From Papio anubis (taxonomy: Eukaryota; Chordata; Mammalia; Primates; Cercopithecidae): 64,000 nucleotides of DNA. This document shows, piece by piece, positions 58,938-64,000 of this stretch. The stretch's first letter is position 1; every line of letters begins with the position of its first letter. Below the pieces are notes generated by a model. That model saw only the letters and a list, made by a program, of their open reading frames with translations, was not told where the DNA came from and did not search any database. The stretch covers positions 31,574,290-31,638,289 of the forward strand of contig NC_044980.1 of the NCBI RefSeq assembly GCF_008728515.1. The letters run 5' to 3'. Position numbers and translations under genes: made by a program.

Positions 58938-59100
58938 TGCAGGCCCCTGAGGCTGAGGAGGCATGCCTGGTCGGACTCCCAGAAGGCCTAATGGGCCTGG
59001 AGGACCATGAGGATAACCTCCATCAGGCATTCGGCGGCGATCATCCCAATGATGCTGTTCTTCCTCCATTCTTCTCCAGTACATGTCCTCTTCATAACGT
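58938..59100 (-). CDS. ZFR: ZFR coding exon (inferred exon 12)
   Basis: This 163-nt exon gives 54 residues plus one leading base that completes the previous codon. It begins [10 protein letters not shown], runs through [13 protein letters not shown] and ends in the Gly/Pro-rich stretch [10 protein letters not shown]. It is the low-complexity linker just before the DZF domain (about residues 661-714 if the protein is 1074 long). The acceptor is TTTCAG and the donor GCA|GTGAGT, both strong. Charged Arg/Glu/His residues followed by Pro/Gly repeats suggest a flexible linker. The next exon upstream is not in the window, so the partner codon at its 5' edge cannot be checked. The reading continues in frame into the DZF exon at 57348. 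Confidence 0.95.
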
Positions 59101-59691
59101 CTGAAACATAAATGACATTATAAGCATATGAGGAAAAATACAGCCCAAGAACTTGCATCAACAGTGACAATAAAAAGCAATAAAAAACCCCACCCACATC
59201 AGTCTAGCTAAAATTTCTTCCCAAATGTATCTAATTTTCCATGTTTGCTTTCATTGCAAAGTAAATGAAAGAGAAAAGAGAGCATGAGAGAACAAAGAGA
59301 AAAGCCGAAGAAAATTTCAGCCAGAGGAAAAAGTAAAAAGAACAGGCATCAGAAACCTCAGTTTCTTATAGTCTCTCTCCTGCTTTAAGTATGAACTGGA
59401 AACCCAATGCCACCTAAAGGAGGCAGGCCAACACTGTGAGTAAATGACCTGAAGTGCACATATCACATTTGGGAATTTTCTTCATGTCCTCAAAGAAACA
59501 TGCTCTTTCCTATGTCTCTACTATGAAGAAAAACAGTGCAAGGCAGTAATAAATGGCAAATCATAGTCAGTCTCATTGTTGGGGACACATTAAGGGTGTT
59601 CGGAATTATGGCAAAATAGAAAGAGCATGTTCTGGCTAGAGATAATAGCTGCTGCAACTCAGCTCCTATTAATTGTTGCCATAAGGGAATA
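59101..59691. other. ZFR intron (inferred intron 11), unique part
   Basis: Non-repetitive intron next to the exon 12 acceptor. A purine-rich run lies near 59260-59340. No exon with matching phase is visible here or further right in the window. Confidence 0.6.
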
Positions 59692-60044
59692 CAATAGTCC
59701 CCACCATCCTCATCGCTGTGGTTTCAGTTACCTATGGTCAACCACGGCATACAAATATTGAACAGAACGTTTCAGAAAAAAACGATTCATAGGTTTTAAA
59801 TCTTGTGCCATTTTGAGCAGTGTGATGAAATCTTGTGTTGTCCGGCTTCATCCCACCTGTGAATCATCCCTTTGTCCAGCATATCCACACAGTATACACC
59901 CTACTAGCCTATGAGTTCTTTAGTAGCTATCACTGTTATCAGATGGAAAACATATAGTATATACAGGGTTTGGTACAACCTGCGATTTTCGGTATCCACT
60001 GGAGGTCTTGGAACGTAACCCCCTTGGACAAGGGGGGACTGCTG
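59692..60044. mobile_element. Tigger/pogo-type DNA transposon (MITE-like), complete
   Basis: The 353-bp element is flanked by TA on both sides (59690-59691 and 60045-60046). Ends are inverted: CAATAGTCCCCACCATCC at the left, and CAGCAGTCCCCCCTTGTCC when the right end is read on the other strand. Internal text GGTTTCAGTTACC, CATCCCTTTGTCCAGC and AGCTATCACTGTTATCAGAT fits a TcMar-Tigger non-autonomous family. The exact family name is not certain. Confidence 0.85.
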
Positions 60045-60213
60045 TACAGGCTGTATTGCTGAGGTCACCAGGATTTTTGTGAAACTTCATGATTGCTGGT
60101 TCAGATTACAAAATACTATGCATACCAAATATAACACCTTTGAGCTGAACTCAGAATGTGAGGAGCTAGTGTATAGCCTCTTCTTTACTGACCAACATTT
60201 GTAGAATCTATTC

Positions 60214-60239
60214 TTTTTTTTTTTTTTTTTTTTTTTTTT
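60214..60239. repeat. Poly(T) tract (26 T) beside a pyrimidine-rich run
   Basis: Uninterrupted T followed by a C/T-rich segment. No Alu body is attached, so it is a stand-alone homopolymer, likely length-variable. Confidence 0.9.
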
Positions 60240-60459
60240 ACAATCTCCTCCCCTCTGCCCTTCCAGTTCTTTCCTCACTTTCAACTTCAAACTAGGATAC
60301 CAATAATTCCCAAGGGAAACCATGTGTCTACAGCAAATTCTGTTAACAATTAGGTTAAGGTTTGACTACAAAGTAATCTGTTAAAACAAAAGAAACAAGT
60401 GTGCTTCCTGACTACCATTAAAGAAACTACCAATTTCCTCAGGTTGGGAATAAGCAGTG

Positions 60460-60761
60460 CTTTTTTTTTTCTTTCTTAAATTGGCAGAGTCCCACTCTGT
60501 TGCCCAGTGCAGTGAGTGGCATGATCACCGGTCTCTACAGCCTTGACCTCCCACGATTAGGTGATCCTCCCACCTCAGCCTCCCAAGCAGATAGGAATAC
60601 AGGCGTGCACCACAATGCCTGGCTAATTTTCCTATTTTTTGTAGAGATGGGGTCTTGTCACGTTGCCTAGGCTGGTCTCAAACTCCTGGGCTCAAGTGAT
60701 TGCCTGCCTTGGCCTCCCGAAGTGCTGGGATTACAGGCAGTGAGCCACCGTGCCCAGCCAG
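60460..60761 (-). mobile_element. Alu (AluJ/S-like)
   Basis: Divergent full-length copy ending GAGCCACCGTGCCCAGCC, with a small rearrangement near CCAGTGCAGTGAGTGGC. Confidence 0.88.
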
Positions 60762-61349
60762 CAGTGCTTTTTAGGATCAACCAACTATGGACTGACAGAA
60801 ACCATTCTTCTATCTATGTTATTTAGGTTTTGAGGAAAAAAATGAATAAAATAGCTTAAAGGTTCTGGAAAATCCTATTCATTCCAGTTTCTAATAGTTT
60901 ACTGTTGTTGCTAACGACGTTTAAGTCAAATGAGGGCAGGGACCTTTATCCATTGTTTACCAATTTGTGCTTACTACCTAATACAGTTCCTGGCACATTG
61001 TGGATGCTTAATAAATAGTTGATATTATCGGTGAAAGAGGAAAGCACTGTATAATCTAGCTATAGAGGAGAATTTCCAATATGTTACAAAGGCAGAAACT
61101 TCATAAAGGACAAAACTGATAAATGTATAAAAATCAAAACCAACACATACATAATAGTAAAAACTATTTAAAGGTAACCCATAAAAAAGGATTAATAACA
61201 ATGTAAGAAATGTCTGTACAAATCAACAGGTAAGAAAAAAAACAAGCAATTTACCACAAAAGAAGTATAAACAGCCAAGCATGAAAACAATTCAAAGTGA
61301 AACAAAACGGCTATCACATTTAATTGGTAGAGATTTTATTAAGCTGTAG
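60762..61349. other. ZFR intron, unique with a MIR/L2-like fragment
   Basis: Mostly plain AT-rich intron. Near 60935-61020 the text GGGCAGGGACCTTTATC ... TGGATGCTTAATAAATAG resembles the tail of a MIR/L2-type element. Nothing else is recognised. Confidence 0.5.
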
Positions 61350-61437
61350 CAGGGGTTCTCTAGGTGCGATCTAGGGCTCCAGTGGTCCCTGAGACCCTTT
61401 CAGGAGATCCATGGGGTTGAAATTATTTTTACAATAA

Positions 61438-61730
61438 GGCCAGGCGTGGTGGCTCATACACGTAATTCCAGCACTTTGGGAGACCGAGGCGGGCAGATCA
61501 CTTGAGGCTAGGAGTTAGAGACCAGCCTGGTCAACCTGGTGGAAACCCCATCCCTACTAAAAATGCAAAAATCAGCCAGGTGTGGTGGCAGGTGCCTGTA
61601 ATCCCAACTACTTGGGAGGCTGAGGCAAGAGAATCACTTAAACCCAGGAGGTAGAGGGTGCAGTGAGCCAAGATCGTGCCATTGCACTCCAGCCTGGGCA
61701 AGAGTGAGACTCTGTTTTTAAAAAAAAAAA
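61438..61730 (+). mobile_element. Alu (AluS-like)
   Basis: Starts GGCCAGGCGTGGTGGCTCAT, ends in an A tail. Inserted in the left part of the hAT element. Confidence 0.9.
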
Positions 61731-62092
61731 TTATTTTCATATTTTCATAATAAATACTAAGACACGTATTTGCTTTTTCATTCTCAAAGTGTACAGTGAA
61801 ATTATCCAGAGGCAACATGTGTTATTCACCACATATGAACACAAAAGCAAACATGAGAATCTTGCTGCCTTCTCTAAAACTAGACATTAAAGAGATGTAT
61901 AAAAATGGAAAACAGCGTAACTCTTTCCACTATTCTGTGGAAGAAATAGTTATTAATTTTTTTACTGTATTTTCTTGATTTAATATATTTCATGTAATAT
62001 TTAAACAAATATACATGTAACCATATTTCAAAAAATAAAATGTCATTTTAAAATGAATTAATAAATATTTAAATTTCTTAGTTTTTAATTTT

Positions 62093-62384
62093 GTTTTTTT
62101 TGGGATGGAGTTTCGCTCTTGTTGCCCAGGCTGGAGTACAATGGCGTGATCTTGCCTCACCACAACCTCCTCCTCCTGGGTTCAAGCGAGTCTCCTGCCT
62201 CAGCTTCCTGAGTAGCTGGGATTACAGGCATGCACCATCACGGCTGGCTAATTTTGTATTTTTAGTAGAGATGGGAATTTCTCCATGTTGGTCAGGCTGG
62301 TCTTGAACTCCCGACCTCAGGTGACCCACCCGCTTCACCCTCCCAAAATGCTGGGATTACAGGCATGAGCAACTGTGCCCAGCC
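62093..62384 (-). mobile_element. Alu (AluS-like)
   Basis: Full-length dimer, head GGGATGGAGTTTCGCTCTTG, ending GTGCCCAGCC. Inserted in the hAT element. Confidence 0.9.
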
Positions 62385-62393
62385 AGTTTTAAT

Positions 62394-62694
62394 TTTTTTT
62401 TTTTTTTTTTTGAGACGGAGTCTTGCTCTGTCGCCCAGGCTGGAGTGCAGTGGCCGGATCTCAGCTCACTGCAAGCTCCGCCTCCCGGGTTCACGCCATT
62501 CTCCTGCCTCAGCCTCCCGAGTAGCTGGGACTACAGGCGCCCGTCACCTCGCCCGGCTAGTTTTTTGTATTTTTTAGTAGAGATGGGGTTTCACCATGTT
62601 AGCCAGGATGGTCTCGATCTCCTGACCTTGTGATCCACCCATCTCGGCCTCCCAAAGTGCTGGGATTACAGGCTTGAGCCACCACGCCCGGCCC
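62394..62694 (-). mobile_element. AluY (young, AluYR-like)
   Basis: Full length with the GGCTTGAGCC variant. Target-site duplication CAGTTTTAATTTTT on both sides. It landed at the tail edge of the older Alu ending near 62384, inside a hAT element. Confidence 0.93.
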
Positions 62695-62809
62695 AGTTTT
62701 AATTTTTAATACAGTAAGTCTTGACAGATACAACCCACATAAGGACTCTTTGGAGTCCTTAATAACTGAGCATAAAGGATCCTGAGACCAAAAAGTCTGA
62801 GAACCACTG

Positions 62810-63030
62810 AGTTATGCTATCCAGTATAGGCAGACAGGTGAGTATCCTTCAAACATTTCTATTTCCAATATTCTATTATCAGCAGCAACTAACAATAATG
62901 TATGCACTGATATCGCCTCAATAGGTTCACATACTTGGTGAAAGAAACAAAAAACTGCCTCAAGGAGGGTCAATATATTAATAATTATAATAAGGAAATA
63001 CTGGAAACTACCTAAATATCTAAACAATAA
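62810..63030. other. ZFR intron between the hAT element and the L1
   Basis: AT-rich unique sequence. It may contain a decayed left extension of the L1. Confidence 0.4.
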
Positions 63031-63418
63031 CAAGGATTGGTTATAAAGAAAATTTTACATATGCACAAAAAATACTATGTCCTTATGAAAAACAAAATCC
63101 AAATTTAGTTTTAAAGTTGAAGATATGTAAATGAAAAAAGTGGATTATGAAAATATGTATATGGTATGTTTCTGCTAAAACTGTATTTTAAAAGTTGTAC
63201 AAAAATATTCACAGTGGCAATATTCATAATAGCCAAAATGTGGAAACAAGTTGCATGTCCATCAACTAATGAACAAAAACACAAAATGTGGTACATAAGG
63301 ATGTATTATTCAGCATCATTTAGTCATAAAAGAAAATGGAATACTGATACATGCCACGATCTGGATGAACCATGAAAACATTATGCTAAGCGAACGATGC
63401 CAGACACAAAAGACTGCA

Positions 63419-63516
63419 TTAAGCTGATGCAAAAGTAATCGCGGTTTGTACCAAATGAATTTATTAATTCAAATCGCCATTTGGCACAAACCGCGATTAC
63501 TTTTGCATTAACCTAA
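63419..63516. mobile_element. MADE1 mariner-derived miniature element carrying MIR579
   Basis: Terminal inverted repeats TTAAGCTGATGCAAAAGTAA and TTAGGTTAATGCAAAAGTAA (the latter on the minus strand) match the MADE1 ends. TA follows the right end; the left TA has decayed to CA. It is about 18 bp longer than the usual 80 bp because of a divergent centre. It interrupts an L1: the L1 text breaks at AGACTGCA and resumes at TATGACTCCATTT. Confidence 0.88.
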
Positions 63517-63520
63517 TATG
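63423..63520 (-). ncRNA. MIR579: MIR579 microRNA precursor (MADE1-derived hairpin)
   Basis: This 98-nt inverted repeat folds end to end around a short loop (TGAATTAATAAAT). On the minus strand the 3' arm at 63459-63437 reads UUCAUUUGGUAC followed by AAACCGCGAUU. It matches human miR-579-3p as I remember it except for C instead of U at position 12, so the seed UCAUUUG is intact. The 5' arm product would be at 63496-63475, with about two differences from human. Human MIR579 is also 98 nt and lies in a ZFR intron on the same strand, so host gene, strand and length all agree. It would be processed from the ZFR primary transcript. Identity rests on recalled mature sequences. Confidence 0.92.
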
Positions 63521-63637
63521 ACTCCATTTATATGAAATCTCCAGAATAGGCAAATCTACAGAGACAGAAAGGTTAGAGGTTGTCTAGGGCTGGGGCTGGG
63601 GGAGATACTAGGTATGGGGGACACATGGAGAATTATT

Positions 63638-63943
63638 TTTATTTTTTTTATTTTTTTTTTGAGACGAAGTCTCGCTCTGTCACCCAGGCTGGAGTGCAGT
63701 GGCACGATCTCAGCTCACTGCAAGCTCCGCCTCCCGGGTTCACGCCATTCTCCTGCCTCAGCCTCCCGAGTAGCTGGGACTACAGGCGCCCGCCAACTCG
63801 CCAGGCTAGTTTTTTTGTATTTTTTAGTAGAGACGGGGTTTCACTGTGTTAGCCAGGATGGTCTCGCTCTCCTGACCTCGTGATCCGCCCGTCTCGGCCT
63901 CCCAAAGTGCTGGGATTACAGGCTTGAGCCACCGCGCCCGGCC
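63638..63943 (-). mobile_element. AluY (young, AluYR-like)
   Basis: Full length with an interrupted poly(T) head and the GGCTTGAGCCACCGCG variant end. Perfect 15-bp target-site duplication ACATGGAGAATTATT at 63623-63637 and 63944-63958. Inserted in the L1, 118 bp from the MIR579 hairpin. Confidence 0.95.
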
Positions 63944-64000
63944 ACATGGAGAATTATTGTTAATGGGTTTGTGATTTCTTTTGAGGGTGATGAACTGTCT

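Larger units (their letters stand above)
61350..62809. mobile_element. hAT-Charlie-type DNA transposon, non-autonomous, split by three Alus
   Basis: Ends are inverted: CAGGGGTTCTC at the left and GAGAACCACTG at the right. Internal text (TGGTCCCTGAGACCCTTTC, CCAGAGGCAACATG, AGACATTAAAGAGAT, ACAACCCACATAAGGA, CCTGAGACCAAAAAGTCTGA) is that of a common Charlie-family element. Without the three Alus the element is about 570 bp. Flanking 8-mers AGCTGTAG and AGTTATGC match at only half their positions, so the target duplication has decayed. Confidence 0.8.
25855..64000 (-). other. ZFR: ZFR gene, 3' half (exons 12-20 inferred, introns, 3'UTR)
   Basis: ZFR is a nuclear and cytoplasmic RNA-binding protein with three C2H2-type zinc fingers and a C-terminal DZF domain. 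From established knowledge the DZF domain pairs with NF45 (ILF2), and ZFR influences alternative splicing and restrains interferon responses. The nine exons here were placed from open frames bounded by AG acceptors and GT donors. All phases agree: split codons Arg (exons 13/14), Asp (15/16) and Gly (18/19) rebuild correctly. Together they give 414 residues and the natural C-terminus. The zinc-finger exons and promoter lie beyond the right edge. Exon numbers assume the 20-exon human gene and are recalled, not computed. The low-coordinate limit is the inferred poly(A) region. Confidence 0.96.
63030..64000 (+). mobile_element. Old L1 3' portion, antisense to ZFR, with MADE1 and AluY insertions
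   Basis: The sequence resembles the L1M ORF2-end/3'UTR text: AATAGCCAAAATGTGGAAAC, CCATCAACTAATGAAC, ATTATTCAGCATC, GGATGAACCATGAAAACATT, then after MADE1 TCCATTTATATGAAAT and GGGCTGGGGGAG, and after the Alu GATTTCTTTTGAGGGTGATGA. No intact coding frame remains. It extends to the window edge; the left limit is approximate. Confidence 0.8.

Noticed and set aside
59101..64000. Search for the next upstream ZFR exon
   Set aside because: No minus-strand frame with AG/GT borders and a fitting phase was seen; the exon probably lies beyond the window.
1..64000. CRISPR arrays, bacterial operons, tRNA or rRNA genes
   Set aside because: Regular direct repeats here are Alus or microsatellites; no spacer pattern, ribosome-binding sites or cloverleaf genes were found.

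Overview
This window is nuclear DNA of a primate, most likely an Old World monkey. More than half of it is interspersed repeat: about 60 Alu copies or fragments, ERV LTRs, old L1, MIR, hAT and Tigger pieces. Five young AluY copies carry a CTCAAGCC / GGCTTGAGCC variant near the 5' end that I associate with the macaque-baboon AluYR lineage. The human consensus there is CTCACGCC / GGCGTGAGCC. The species call is an inference.

The only protein gene I can support is ZFR (zinc finger RNA-binding protein), on the minus strand. Its last nine coding exons lie between 59100 and 26629. By my recollection of the 20-exon human gene these are exons 12-20. All splice phases join cleanly and give 414 residues, the C-terminal part of a protein of about 1074 residues in human. 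They carry the whole DZF dimerisation domain and a basic C-terminal tail, followed by a 3'UTR that probably ends near 25.86 kb. The N-terminal exons, including the three zinc fingers, lie beyond the right edge.

In the intron upstream of the first visible exon sits a 98-nt inverted-repeat hairpin, minus strand 63520-63423. It matches the microRNA miR-579 as I remember it. The hairpin is a mariner-type MADE1 insertion inside an L1 that runs antisense to ZFR, with a young AluY about 120 bp away. It would be transcribed with ZFR.

From 1 to about 25 kb the DNA is intergenic, downstream of ZFR. It holds an ERV9-type LTR split by an AluY (about 0.2-1.3 kb), a largely repeat-poor segment with a (TG)n tract (6.2-9.3 kb), a composite of decayed endogenous retroviruses in both orientations (10.6-19.3 kb), and dense Alu clusters. 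From 26.8 kb rightward the DNA is ZFR intron, with Alu, L1, hAT and Tigger insertions, several with target-site duplications that can be read directly.

I see no bacterial genes, CRISPR arrays, tRNA or rRNA genes. Nearly all other open frames are translations of Alu or simple repeats. I found no previously undescribed system. The strongest observations are the miR-579 hairpin and its nested history, an Alu fold-back, several atypical ZFR donor sites and some well-resolved nested insertions.
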